Shown: positions 1 to 8,988 of the stretch, piece by piece
Layout of the letters: each line of letters opens with the position of its first letter
Numbering within the stretch: position 1 is the first letter of the stretch
From: JAMZMI01 sp039970095
GTDB lineage: Bacteria > Bacteroidota > Bacteroidia > Cytophagales > Cyclobacteriaceae
Length of the DNA: 64,000 bases
Direction: 5' to 3'
NCBI GenBank assembly: GCA_039970095.1
Contig: JBDVMP010000024.1
Coordinates: forward strand, 50,489 to 114,488
Position numbers and translations under genes: made by a program
The notes under the pieces: generated by a model
What the model was told of the DNA's origin: nothing
Seen by the model: only the letters and a program-made list of their open reading frames with translations
Database searches by the model: none

Positions 1-587
1 ACCTAACCAATACAGAATCTGATGACCTCCGCATACTACCCACACATAGGCTCATCAGTAATCTGGAGGCTTTTTCTAAAGAAGAATTACTCAACCGACT
101 AAAGGAAGATTTTGACATATCTCCTATCTCCAACAGCGCTGACACGTACGATATCATCCAGGGTAAAAAATGGACATTCGGGCTGTTGATAGAAGATGAA
201 TCCTATCGGATTAGCCTGAAAAATGACAGAGTAAATGATATTCCGTGGAAATTTCCTAATAAGATAAAAGAGCTGGACCTTACGATCATGCATTACTATA
301 TTTTTGAAAAAATATTGGGAATCAAAGGGAAAGATCAGACCAAATCAAGAAACATAACATTCGAAAGAAACTTTACAGAGTGCCTCAAACGAGTATTAAC
401 CCAAAGTGCACAATTTGCATTGATCACCAAAGACATCTCTATCGAGCAGGTGAAAGAAACATGCTACTCAGGCTATACCATGCCACAAAAATCAACTTAC
501 TTTTACCCGAAAGCAATTTCAGGATTTGTATTTAGCTCAATAAATAAAAATGAATTCAGCTCACCATTTGATACTTGCTTCCAATAG
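1..587 (+). CDS. DUF1015 family protein, C-terminal part (start lies before the window)
   Basis: The reading frame is open from base 3 and ends at 585-587, so about 194 C-terminal residues are visible and the start is outside. Two hallmarks of the DUF1015 family are present: an LPTHR motif near the left edge (LPTHRLI) and, near the C-terminus, MPQKSTYFYP followed by KAISGFVF, which resembles the usual MPxKSTYFYPKxxSGxVF ending. The biochemical function of DUF1015 proteins is not established; they are soluble, roughly 400 residues long and widespread in Bacteroidota. The first ATG inside the window (186) is internal and not a plausible start, because the LPTHR motif lies before it. The gene overlaps the following maf gene by 38 bases in another frame, which suggests translational coupling. 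Confidence 0.8.
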   Translation, partial: LTNTESDDLRILPTHRLISNLEAFSKEELLNRLKEDFDISPISNSADTYDIIQGKKWTFGLLIEDESYRISLKNDRVNDIPWKFPNKIKELDLTIMHYYIFEKILGIKGKDQTKSRNITFERNFTECLKRVLTQSAQFALITKDISIEQVKETCYSGYTMPQKSTYFYPKAISGFVFSSINKNEFSSPFDTCFQ

Positions 588-1137
588 CCCGAGAAGGCAA
601 GAATTGCTCCGTCAGGCGGGTTATAATTTTGAAGTAGTCACCTATGATTTTGAGGAGATCATTCCAAACGGCCTATCGTCCGCAACTGTCGCCGAGTATT
701 TGGCCAAGGAAAAAAATACTTTTTACAGATCACGATTAGAAAATCAAACCATCATTACAGCAGATACCACTGTAGTTCTTGATCAGCAGGTGTTTAACAA
801 GCCCGCCGACAGACCAGAAGCTCTGAAGATGATTCACACATTTTCAAACAAAACCCACGAAGTGATCAGTGGGGTTTGTATTTCTAACCTTAAAAAATCC
901 ATCTCATTTTCGACCAGAACTTTGGTGACATTTGAGGCCATATCAAAGCAAGAGGCCATTCACTATGTGGATACTTTTAAGCCTTTTGACAAGGCTGGTG
1001 CTTATGGCATACAGGAGTGGATTGGTTTGACCAAAATCACCAGAATTGAGGGTTCTTACTTCAATGTAGTGGGCCTACCAATTCAGGAATTGTATGAAGT
1101 CTTGAAAAATGAGTTTGGAATCAGTCCGCTGGATTAA
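550..1137 (+). CDS. maf: Maf-like nucleoside triphosphate pyrophosphatase
   Basis: Protein of 195 residues, the usual Maf length. The N-terminal ILASNSPRRQELL matches the Maf nucleotide-binding signature, and ADTTVV at about residue 75 carries the conserved catalytic aspartate. Characterised Maf proteins (YhdE type) hydrolyse dTTP, UTP and modified nucleotides to monophosphates and are cytoplasmic house-cleaning enzymes; the older name is septum formation inhibitor. The ATG at 550 lies inside the end of the DUF1015 gene. No later start keeps the ASNSPRR motif, so the 38-base overlap is real. The stop codon overlaps the stop of the convergent lipoprotein gene within the palindrome TTAA. Confidence 0.93.
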   Translation: MNSAHHLILASNSPRRQELLRQAGYNFEVVTYDFEEIIPNGLSSATVAEYLAKEKNTFYRSRLENQTIITADTTVVLDQQVFNKPADRPEALKMIHTFSNKTHEVISGVCISNLKKSISFSTRTLVTFEAISKQEAIHYVDTFKPFDKAGAYGIQEWIGLTKITRIEGSYFNVVGLPIQELYEVLKNEFGISPLD

Positions 1138-1538
1138 TCCAAAACCGCATCAGTAATAAACAATCTATATTCAGCTTCATCAATCCTGTTCTTGTTGTAT
1201 TCCCAATAACTTCTTTGCAAGAAATCTTTATCAACCAGAAGGCTATCAACATATATCTCAACTTCGTCAATTACCACCACTTCCCCAGTTGACCAGTAGT
1301 CGACAACATACCCCTCTCCAGCATAATATACCATATTCCGAATAGAGTTAGGATATATTGTTGAACACGCATATGGAAGACCAAAATAGGACTTTGCCCT
1401 ACCCTCTGTTCTTATGCACGCTGTTATAGTGTCTGACGAGCTGTTGTAAACCGAAAAGATGTATTGAGAAGACCTTGTATAGTCATCACAACTAATTATG
1501 ATTAAAATTATTGCAAGGATAGATAGTGCACTTTTCAT
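1134..1538 (-). CDS. Putative lipoprotein, unknown function
   Basis: I do not recognise the family. From the ATG at 1538 the product has 134 residues and starts MKSALSILAIILIIISC, a lipoprotein signal peptide with a cysteine in a lipobox-like position (IISC) at residue 17. The frame is open further upstream (to 1577), but the extra 13 residues would precede the lysine-hydrophobic signal, so the later start is preferred. The mature part is rich in Tyr and Ser and has no motif I can name. It is convergent with maf and ends within the same four bases. It is probably anchored in the outer or inner membrane, facing the periplasm. Confidence 0.6.
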   Translation of the reverse strand: MKSALSILAIILIIISCDDYTRSSQYIFSVYNSSSDTITACIRTEGRAKSYFGLPYACSTIYPNSIRNMVYYAGEGYVVDYWSTGEVVVIDEVEIYVDSLLVDKDFLQRSYWEYNKNRIDEAEYRLFITDAVLD

Positions 1539-1595
1539 TGAAATGAATTTCCCTAAGGACACAGTAAATACCCTCAAGGTTTCTCAAACATTCAA

Positions 1596-2954
1596 TCAGT
1601 CTTCATCCTTTTCGTCTTCCCTCTCCTTTTCTTCTACCTCATCTTCATCTTTCAACCGCTTAGACACAGCCAGAAATGGGCCTTTTACTATTTCATCCCC
1701 ATCAGACAGACCGTTCAATATTTCGATGTTATCAAAGTCACTGATACCCGTCTCCACTTTGGTCTTAATTGCTTTCATGTCTTTGACCACAAAAACAACC
1801 TCCTCTATTTCCTGATCCGAAATTGATTCTTCCTGCTCATCTTCTTCCTGCTTATACTTATTTTCATCACCCTGCTCCTCTTTTACTTTTCGAGTGGTCA
1901 CAGCCGCCAGCGGCACTGAAAGCACATCTTTTTTCCTTTCGGTAATGATATCTACACTTGCCGTCATACCAGGTCTGAATGGATATTTCATCCCTTTTTC
2001 TTTGATCAAATCCTGATAAGAAGAATTCAAAATCTTAATCCTAACCTCAAATTCTGTCACTGCATCAGCAGAAACTTTGGTATTGGCTGAATTAGCGATT
2101 TGGGTCACAATCCCCTCAAACTGCTTATCCATGTATGAATAAGAGTCAACATCTATAATCGCTGTATCTCCCAGGCTCACACGGATGATGTCATTTTCAT
2201 TCACATCCACACGTACCTCCATATTCGACAGGTCTGCGATGCGCAGCATTTCGGTTCCTTGCATCTGAGACGTACCCACCACGGTTTCTCCCAGTTCCAC
2301 ATCCAGTTTGGATACGATTCCATTCATAGGTGCTGTAATTCTTGTGAGACGCAAATTCTCTCTCGCTTCTTTCACTGATGCAAATGAGCTTTGCACTGAG
2401 TAGCTCGCTGCTTCCACGTTTTGCTGGGCAGACTTGAAGTCCTGCTCGGCTATTGTGGCATTGGCCTCAGCCAATTCGAAATCCGCATCGGAGATCACCT
2501 TCTGTGCGTAGAGTTTCTTTTGTCTCTCAAACTCTAGTTTAGAGCGCGTATAGCCGGCTTTCGCCCTGGCTTCACGAGCCCTGGAATCAGCCAAATTTGC
2601 CTTTTGCTGGTTGAGAATGGCTTCTGCCCTCTGCACGGCAGACTCAAAATTATCCGGGCGTATTTTCAGAAGGAAATCACCCTTACTTACCGAGTCACCT
2701 TCTTCGATGGTGAGTTCTATTATCTCTCCCGGCACTTCCGGGCTGATCTTGACCTCCACCACGGGCTGAACCGCACCAGATGCACTCACCTTCTCCACTA
2801 TAGTCGTTCGTTTGACCTTTCCTAACTCCACTTCCAGGGCTTTCTTTTTGCCAATCCAACCTAGAGATTTACCTATCAATGCCACAACGATAAGCACGCC
2901 AACCACTCCTAGGAGTATGTAAATAATCCTGTTATTTGATTTTTTATTTGCCAT
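1596..2954 (-). CDS. Efflux periplasmic adaptor subunit, HlyD/MacA (membrane fusion protein) family
   Basis: Protein of 452 residues. One N-terminal membrane anchor (about residues 10-30) is followed by a lipoyl/biotinyl-like half (PVVEVKISPEVPGEI), a long alpha-helical hairpin rich in Ala, Gln and Glu (about 95-200), the second lipoyl half (ITAPMNGIVSKLDVELGE) and a beta-barrel domain. This is the standard RND/MacA-type adaptor layout, bridging an inner-membrane pump to TolC. The C-terminus is an unusual, very acidic tail (about 17 residues of Asp, Glu, Lys and Arg), and a second acidic stretch (KYKQEEDEQEESISDQE) interrupts the last domain. It starts five bases after the tolC-like gene. No inner-membrane ABC or RND partner follows, which is odd for this pair. 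Confidence 0.9.
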   Translation of the reverse strand: MANKKSNNRIIYILLGVVGVLIVVALIGKSLGWIGKKKALEVELGKVKRTTIVEKVSASGAVQPVVEVKISPEVPGEIIELTIEEGDSVSKGDFLLKIRPDNFESAVQRAEAILNQQKANLADSRAREARAKAGYTRSKLEFERQKKLYAQKVISDADFELAEANATIAEQDFKSAQQNVEAASYSVQSSFASVKEARENLRLTRITAPMNGIVSKLDVELGETVVGTSQMQGTEMLRIADLSNMEVRVDVNENDIIRVSLGDTAIIDVDSYSYMDKQFEGIVTQIANSANTKVSADAVTEFEVRIKILNSSYQDLIKEKGMKYPFRPGMTASVDIITERKKDVLSVPLAAVTTRKVKEEQGDENKYKQEEDEQEESISDQEIEEVVFVVKDMKAIKTKVETGISDFDNIEILNGLSDGDEIVKGPFLAVSKRLKDEDEVEEKEREDEKDED

Positions 2955-2959
2955 GGTAA

Positions 2960-4402
2960 TTAGAAGGAAAGGACTTTGCCCTGATAGAAATCAAGGATTT
3001 TGGTTTTAAAAATGAAATCGTATTTTGCCCGCACAAAATCTGATTTTGCTCCGAACAAATTGTTTGATGCTACTTGATACTCGGTAAAATTAGCCGCACC
3101 CAAATTATATTGATTTTCTATGGATCGGAATGTCTCCCCCAAAGCCTCAACTTGTTTTTCTCTAGCGAAGTAGGCTTTAGCCGCTGTTGAAGCATCATTG
3201 TGCGCCGATTCTACTGCCTGTCGTAAGAAATTTTGTTGCTCCACTACGTTGATCTCCGCTTGCTGCAAAGCAATTTTTTGTCTTTGAACAGCGCTGCTAT
3301 TTCTCAAATTATTGAAAATAGGAATGGACAAATTGAGAGATGCCTGCTTACTGAGGTTATCACGAAACTGATCTCCAAATGCATACTTTTCGTAATCACC
3401 AGCAGGTTGAAAAATCTGAATACTTTCTCCTGAGGCCGTTTGCAAGCTTGGGTTGGTTACATAAGAACCTCCTCCATTTGGGTCCTCAACAAATCTATCT
3501 CCAAAAGCATCAGAATAGTTAGTGCTGAAGCCAGCGTTAAGGGATAGTGTTGGAGTAAAACCCGACCTGGCTACTTCTATTCCGTATTCAGCCCCTTTCA
3601 CCTGAAGCTCTGCACTTTTGATCTCTGGCATATTGCTCAGGGCATCATTATACACCTCATCTACAGGCGCCAAACTCTCAGCCCCTGCCCCTATTTTAAT
3701 TTCAGGAATAATGATATCAATTTTCTGAGATGAAGGCATCATCATGCCTTGTTTCAGGTTTAGTAAAGCCAGATTCAAATTATTTTGAGCCGTGATCAGA
3801 TTCACCTCATTACTCGCCACCTGCGAAATCAACTCCAATTCATTGGTACGTGGCAATGATCCCGACTCCACCAGTTTCTTTGTTCTGTCCAGTTGCTTTT
3901 GACTGTTCTCCAGCTGATACTCAGCTGTTTCTACTAATTCTTTATTGAAGATCACATTGAGATAAAAAGTAGCAATATTGAGTGAAATATCATTCTTCGC
4001 CTTCTCAGCATCGTATTGTGATGATTGCAACAGTATACTGTTTTGCTTGACAGTATTGGCCAATCTGAACCAATTGAAAACAACCATACTAGCACTTCCA
4101 TTCACTCCGGTAAAATTGATTTCTTGCGCCACGAACTGGTTGGTAGTAGGGTCAATAGAACGTCCCCAGTTGTATCCGTAGCTTCCGCCAACATTCAAAG
4201 TTGGCAGCTGAGAAGCACGAGCCTGATTGTAGTTTATTTTGGCATTCTCCGACAAGAGCAAACTGCGTTTTACAGTCGTGTTATTTCTGATGGCAATATC
4301 CACACATTCTTGCAGGCCAAGAATGTAAACAGAGTCAGCTTGGGAAAAGCTACTAAACGAAATTGCAACCCCCAGCAAGAGGGTTAAGAGGTGCTTAGGC
4401 AT
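2960..4402 (-). CDS. TolC family outer-membrane efflux protein
   Basis: Protein of 480 residues with a cleavable signal peptide (MPKHLLTLLLGVAISFSSFSQA). Two internally related halves typical of the OEP/TolC fold are seen: long coiled-coil helices (LNIATFYLNVIFNKELVETA, then a Gln- and Lys-rich helix) with strand-forming segments such as LNVGGSYGYNWGR and LNASF-like stretches. It would form the trimeric outer-membrane exit duct used by the adaptor encoded directly downstream (five-base gap), so the two form an operon. The start at 4402 is followed at once by the signal peptide and needs no adjustment. The transported substrate cannot be inferred. Confidence 0.9.
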   Translation of the reverse strand: MPKHLLTLLLGVAISFSSFSQADSVYILGLQECVDIAIRNNTTVKRSLLLSENAKINYNQARASQLPTLNVGGSYGYNWGRSIDPTTNQFVAQEINFTGVNGSASMVVFNWFRLANTVKQNSILLQSSQYDAEKAKNDISLNIATFYLNVIFNKELVETAEYQLENSQKQLDRTKKLVESGSLPRTNELELISQVASNEVNLITAQNNLNLALLNLKQGMMMPSSQKIDIIIPEIKIGAGAESLAPVDEVYNDALSNMPEIKSAELQVKGAEYGIEVARSGFTPTLSLNAGFSTNYSDAFGDRFVEDPNGGGSYVTNPSLQTASGESIQIFQPAGDYEKYAFGDQFRDNLSKQASLNLSIPIFNNLRNSSAVQRQKIALQQAEINVVEQQNFLRQAVESAHNDASTAAKAYFAREKQVEALGETFRSIENQYNLGAANFTEYQVASNNLFGAKSDFVRAKYDFIFKTKILDFYQGKVLSF

Positions 4403-4511
4403 AGAACAAGATTGGGTTGGACAAAATGAATGTGAGATCGAATTAACTCATGATAACAACAAGGTTCTGTTCTCTTATACGGGTAAAAACGAATTTCGAT
4501 ACCTTAATATC

Positions 4512-5417
4512 TTAGACCGCCACAGCCGCTTTTATTGCCGGATCGGGATCATAGTTTTCAAGGGTGAAATCTTCATACGTAAACGAAAAAATATCCTTAA
4601 TTTCCGGGTTGATTTTCATAGTGGGAAGTGCCTTTGGTGTACGCGAAAGCTGCAGCTCCGCCTGCTCAAAATGATTGGAATAGAGATGTGCATCGCCCAA
4701 CGTGTGCACAAAATCCCCATAACCTAAATCGCATACCTGCGCGATCATCATAGTTAGAAGTGCATAAGATGCAATATTGAACGGAACACCTAAAAAGACA
4801 TCTGCGCTACGCTGATATAGCTGACACGAAAGCTTGCCATCTGCCACATAAAACTGAAACAAACTGTGGCACGGAGGAAGTCCAGATTTGGCCATGACGG
4901 GGATATCCTTTGGGTTCCAGGCTGAAACCAAGAGTCGACGAGAGTCCGGCTTGGCCTTGATGTCTTCAATCAATTGAGATATCTGGTCTACTCCTTCAAA
5001 ATCCCTCCATTGTTTTCCGTAAACAGGGCCTAGCTCTCCCCACTTTGCTGCGAAAGCCTGATCGGTCTTGATATTTTCTTTGAACTTGGCCAACTCGGCT
5101 TTCCATTCATCAGAATACTTGGGAAAAGTATCTGCTAATCCATTTTCATTGAGATAGTTTTGAAAAGGCCATTCGTTCCAAATATTCACGCCATTTTCCA
5201 CCAGATAGCGAATGTTAGTGTCGCCCTGTAAAAACCACAAAAGCTCATGCACGATAGATTTCAAGTGTGTCTTCTTGGTTGTCACAAGTGGAAAACCCTC
5301 CGACAGATCAAACCTCATCTGATAGCCAAACACGCTTTTAGTTCCCGTTCCGGTACGGTCGCTTTTGGTGGCACCATTATCTAAAATGTGCTGCATCAAA
5401 TTGAGGTATTGCTTCAT
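4512..5417 (-). CDS. thyA: Thymidylate synthase
   Basis: Protein of 301 residues from the ATG at 5417 (MKQYLNLMQHILDNG). The frame is open for 36 more codons upstream, but those residues are unlike any ThyA. The N-terminal DRTGTGT motif binds the dUMP phosphate, and the catalytic cysteine (Cys183) sits in LPPCHSLFQFYV. The arginines of PDSRRLLVSAWNP and the cofactor region DVFLGVPFNIASYA are also present. It converts dUMP to dTMP using methylene-tetrahydrofolate. The protein is longer than the 264-residue E. coli form because of an insert at about residues 90-125 (KYSDEWKAELAKF region), known from other ThyA enzymes. It is divergent from the RND-type gene, with 83 bases between the starts. 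Confidence 0.96.
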   Translation of the reverse strand: MKQYLNLMQHILDNGATKSDRTGTGTKSVFGYQMRFDLSEGFPLVTTKKTHLKSIVHELLWFLQGDTNIRYLVENGVNIWNEWPFQNYLNENGLADTFPKYSDEWKAELAKFKENIKTDQAFAAKWGELGPVYGKQWRDFEGVDQISQLIEDIKAKPDSRRLLVSAWNPKDIPVMAKSGLPPCHSLFQFYVADGKLSCQLYQRSADVFLGVPFNIASYALLTMMIAQVCDLGYGDFVHTLGDAHLYSNHFEQAELQLSRTPKALPTMKINPEIKDIFSFTYEDFTLENYDPDPAIKAAVAV

Positions 5418-5500
5418 AGTATTTCCTTGAATCGTTAGTATTGCTAAATTAAAGAAAAGCTCATACTCTGAACTCGCTAATAGCCAAGTATTGCCATCAA

Positions 5501-7710
5501 TTGGATCGAAAATCTTTTCGGGCAATTCTTGTATTGCTCTGGTTGTGTCTGACGGCCTTCTTCGGATATCAAATCAAATTCCTAAAACCTGATTTTGAGT
5601 TTGAAAAATTCTTTCCTACCGATGATCCTGATATCGCCTTTTACGAAAGTCATAAGGAACACTTCGGGTATGACAATGATTTTCTTCTGCTGATCATAGA
5701 AAATGAGGCTATTTTCGAAACTGATTTTCTAAATCAAATCCATCAGCTATCCGAACAGATCAAAGTTCTTGACGGCATCAACAGCATTGTTTCACCTATC
5801 GATCTGACACAGCTTATATCTACTCCCACCGGTCTCATATCAGTACCTGTTTTGCACCCGGGAGACCAATACAAACTAGCCGAAGATAGCGCCAGAATAT
5901 ACAAACATCCATTTTACGCTGGTTTATTTGGGTCTACAGGCGGTTCGCTCCTCATCCAAATCAGCCACGATCATTTTTTGCACCCAGAGGAAGGCACTCA
6001 ACTGGTAACTAGCCTGGACCAGGCACTGCAAAAACACGATTTTAAAAATTATAGAATAGTAGGCAAACTAACGGCACAAGATGAGTTCGTCCGGCTCATT
6101 CAGGAGGATTTTGTTCTCTTCATTGTGTTGGCTCTGATGATCAGCTTCTGTATTCTCATCATCATTTTCCGGTCGTTTAGGTTGGCACTACTCCCCTATA
6201 TGGTCAGTCTTACCAGTCTTGTTTGGCTACTTGGCCTCATGGCTGCCACCGGTAACAAATCACCATACTCGGCTCGCTGATTCCGCCAATTATATTGTTT
6301 GTTTCTACGTCAGACACCATTCACCTGATGAATGCCTACAGGAAAAGAACTGGTGCATCGCGAACCGAACGAATGCAAAACGCGATAAAGAAAGTCTTCA
6401 TTGCTACTGTCCTCACCTCCGTCACTACGGCCATAGGGTTCTTCAGTCTTTTGACAATCACTACTGAGCCAGTTCAATTACTCGGGATTTTTGCCGGCAT
6501 AGGAGTTATTGTAGCCTTTGTTGTCACATTTCTTTTTGGCCCACTGCTAATCATGCGTGGAGACATCCCCGAGCACATGGGAATCAGCTACAAACAATTG
6601 ACCTGCCTGCTGCTAAGAAATCAACGCACAGTTTTGATCGGGTCAGGTCTTCTAATTGTCATTTCCCTTGGAGGTGTTTTATTACTTAAAACAGACGCTT
6701 ACCTACTCGAAGATTTGCCTAAAAGCTCTGAAGTTAAAGACGATTTTCACTTCACTGAGGATGAATACTTTGGTTTTAAGCCCTGGGAAATTGCCTATTG
6801 GCCAACAGACACGAATGCCAACATTCTTGACAAGAATGTGATGGCAGAAGTAAACAAACTGCAGCATTATTTAGAAAAAGATTACCCGCTGGGCAGATCC
6901 TGGTCCGCGGTGGGCCTGCTGAAATACAGCAACCAAATGGTGAACGGAGGAAACGCACAACATTTTACTTTTCCAGACGCCAATTACGAGAAAGTATTAA
7001 GGTCTGCCCGTCCGCTGATCAACGCGGATAGCAGCATCCAAAACACAACGGATCTTAAAACAAACTATGGTCGAATAATCGGATTTATACCTGAACTCGG
7101 CTCCCATGAGACTATAAAGCGCAACCATGCATTGATTGACTTTATCGATGCGAATATTAACCTGGAGGTCATCAAGTACCGACTCACAGGCACTACATAT
7201 CTCATTGACAAGAGCCACGAACTGTTGTCCAAAAACCTACTCAAAGGGCTTCTCATCGCAGTGGTTCTCGTGTCTCTTGTTTTAGGTATTTATTTCAAAT
7301 CATTCAAAATAATGCTAATCAGCCTTATTCCAAATATCATACCTCTGCTGATCACGGCAGGTTTTATGGGTTTTGCCGGGATTTCATTAAAACTTACGAC
7401 ATCTATCATTTTTGCCGTTTCTTTTGGAATAGCAGTGGACGACAGTATTCATTTTGTGAGTATCTACAACAATCAAAAAAGTAAATCCTCGATTTACAGA
7501 TTAATCAAAACCTTCAATACCGCTGGTAGCGCCATCATCATGACGACTATGATCATTCTGGCTGGCTTCAGCACTTTTCTATTCTCATCATTCGGAGCGT
7601 CGTTTTATTTGGGGCTGTTCCTTTGCCTGGCACTGACCTCCGCTTTGGTGATAGACCTGACACTGCTCCCAATATTATTGATTAACTCAAACAAGAAAAC
7701 CAAACCTTAG
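5501..7710 (+). pseudogene. RND/MMPL superfamily exporter, broken by a one-base frameshift
   Basis: Two adjacent frames together encode one protein of about 736 residues with the RND/MMPL (SSD-like) layout: TM1 (about 9-26), a large extracytoplasmic domain, a block of TM helices, a second extracytoplasmic domain and a second TM block ending near the C-terminus (AVDDSIHFVSIYN is the typical TM-loop signature of the second half). The first frame runs 5501-6280 and stops just after LMAATGNK. The second picks up exactly there as ITILGSLIPPIILFVS (from base 6259) and continues to 7710. Adding one A to the AAA at 6257-6259 restores the family sequence. No canonical slippery heptamer is present, so a real disabling deletion or a sequencing/assembly error is likelier than programmed frameshifting. 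The first codon is TTG (5501); no ATG is available upstream before the stop at 5450. Confidence 0.8.
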
Positions 7711-7721
7711 TTTATCTCAGT

Positions 7722-8180
7722 ATGGACGAAACACTTGCAATAGGCAGCCCATTGCCTTCGCTTACGCTGAAAAACCAGGATAACGAACAGGTAAACCTTG
7801 ATCAATACCTCGGCAACCCATTGGTGGTTTATTTCTATCCAAAAGATGAAACACCGGGCTGCACGGCGGAAGCCTGCTCATTTCGAGACAGGTATGAAGA
7901 TTTTGAGGCAGCTGGTGCCAATGTCGTAGGTATCAGTTCCGACTCAGTGCAATCACACCAGAAGTTTATCAAAAAACACCGACTGAACTTCACCCTGCTC
8001 AGCGACCAGCGACAAGAAGCAGCAAAGGCATTTAAGGTGAAAAGAAGATTATTTGGATTGCTGCCAGGCCGAGAGACTTTCGTTTTTAACAATGAAGGAA
8101 AACTCTGTCTGAAGTTTTCCTCTTCCATCATGATAAATCAGCATATATCTGAAGCGCTGAAGGCGATAAAGGGGTTTTAG
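7722..8180 (+). CDS. bcp: Peroxiredoxin, Bcp/PrxQ type
   Basis: Protein of 152 residues with the AhpC/TSA fold. The motif YFYPKDETPGCTAEAC gives the peroxidatic cysteine (Cys47) and a resolving cysteine five residues later (Cys52), the atypical two-cysteine arrangement of PrxQ. It reduces hydrogen peroxide and organic hydroperoxides in the cytoplasm with thioredoxin as electron donor. The ATG lies 11 bases after the RND-type gene, so the two are probably co-transcribed. It is the last gene before the repeat cluster at 8189-8352. Confidence 0.95.
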   Translation: MDETLAIGSPLPSLTLKNQDNEQVNLDQYLGNPLVVYFYPKDETPGCTAEACSFRDRYEDFEAAGANVVGISSDSVQSHQKFIKKHRLNFTLLSDQRQEAAKAFKVKRRLFGLLPGRETFVFNNEGKLCLKFSSSIMINQHISEALKAIKGF

Positions 8181-8188
8181 GGATTTAA

Positions 8189-8352
8189 CGTCATTCCACG
8201 GGTGTGGAGGAACGAAACATACTGAAGTCATTCCCGCAGGAAATCTTATCTACTCCTGAAAAATCTCCTTTAAGTATAAGACTCCCTGCGGGAGTGACTG
8301 TTGCGATAAGATATTTTTCGACCCGAAGGTCATTCCCGAAGGGAATCTTAGC
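8189..8352. repeat. REP-like palindromic repeat cluster in an intergenic region
   Basis: The 239-base gap 8181-8419 has no gene. It holds three copies of a unit of about 24 bases close to GTCATTCCCGCAGGGAATCT followed by TATC: copy 1 at 8227-8250 (plus), copy 2 at 8275-8298 (minus) and copy 3 at 8329-8352 (plus). Each unit is itself a small palindrome (TTCCCGcaGGGAA). The alternating orientation lets neighbours pair into larger hairpins, as in BIME/REP elements. A diverged relative at 8189-8214 (GTCATTCC..GGAACG) precedes them. Such elements are often moved by RAYT transposases; none is visible here. The cluster separates the plus-strand bcp from the minus-strand membrane protein and may act as a terminator. 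Confidence 0.7.
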
Positions 8353-8419
8353 CACTCCCAACTCTACATTCTGAAGTCACTCAATCATACCTTCGAACAT
8401 AGGCAGCCAGGGCTGTAGC

Positions 8420-8869
8420 CTAATTTTTAATTTGCATTGATTTGAAGAAATCCCGAGCTGATTTGGTGTACATGATCGCTAAGATGATAATGCTGAAAAC
8501 TGGGAATCCACTCTTCATCGTGAGCAGGGCATCCACAACAAATGCTACCCAAAAGGCGACCCTTCTTCTCTTCAGAAGAAAAAACAATACAATAGCAGAA
8601 CGAATCAGAACGAACACATAACCCACCGCAATAAAGTTGACCGCATAACTTGGCTCCTTATTGTAGGCATCTTCCAGTTTACTCATTTCTATCAGACCAT
8701 CTGCGGCTCCTTTGATAAATGCCCGAACCCTAAGGTCAAGACCTGAATTTTCAGCAAGATCAGGGCGCATGTGCAATACCCAGGCCATAAATACAATACA
8801 TATAATATAGAATGCAATCTTGGACTCAAGAAGAGCGATAACAAACTTGATAGTAGTAGGTTTAGGCAC
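8420..8869 (-). CDS. Hypothetical membrane protein
   Basis: I do not recognise the family. The 149-residue product has about four hydrophobic segments (about residues 15-33, 75-97, 101-115 and 120-138), with basic residues (LLKRRR) between the middle ones. The first loop is charged and holds GLDLRVRAFIKGAADGL. There is no signal-peptidase or lipobox pattern, so it is probably an integral inner-membrane protein. It is transcribed away from the DUF2130 gene's 3' hairpin, with about 120 bases between them, and it ends inside the region next to the REP cluster. Nothing nearby suggests a role. Confidence 0.6.
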   Translation of the reverse strand: MPKPTTIKFVIALLESKIAFYIICIVFMAWVLHMRPDLAENSGLDLRVRAFIKGAADGLIEMSKLEDAYNKEPSYAVNFIAVGYVFVLIRSAIVLFFLLKRRRVAFWVAFVVDALLTMKSGFPVFSIIILAIMYTKSARDFFKSMQIKN

Positions 8870-8915
8870 GGTATGGCGAGGTTTACAACTTTGCTACAGC
8901 AATTTACAGCTATGT

Positions 8916-8982
8916 TTTCTCCAATTCATAGGCATGTTTTGGATGACTGATGGTTTTATCATTTTGGAGAAATGATTCATTG
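8916..8982 (-). terminator. Hairpin just past the DUF2130 stop codon
   Basis: A nine-base perfect inverted repeat TTTCTCCAA (8916-8924) / TTGGAGAAA (8974-8982) starts seven bases after the DUF2130 stop (8989). The 49-base loop is long for an intrinsic terminator and contains small palindromes of its own. It could end transcription from the reverse transcriptase-DUF2130 side or act on the next gene's leader. Confidence 0.4.
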
Positions 8983-8988
8983 CTCTAA

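Noticed and set aside
6251..6280. Programmed -1 frameshifting in the RND-type gene
   Set aside because: No X-XXY-YYZ slippery heptamer and no clear downstream pseudoknot; a missing A in an A-run explains the break more simply.
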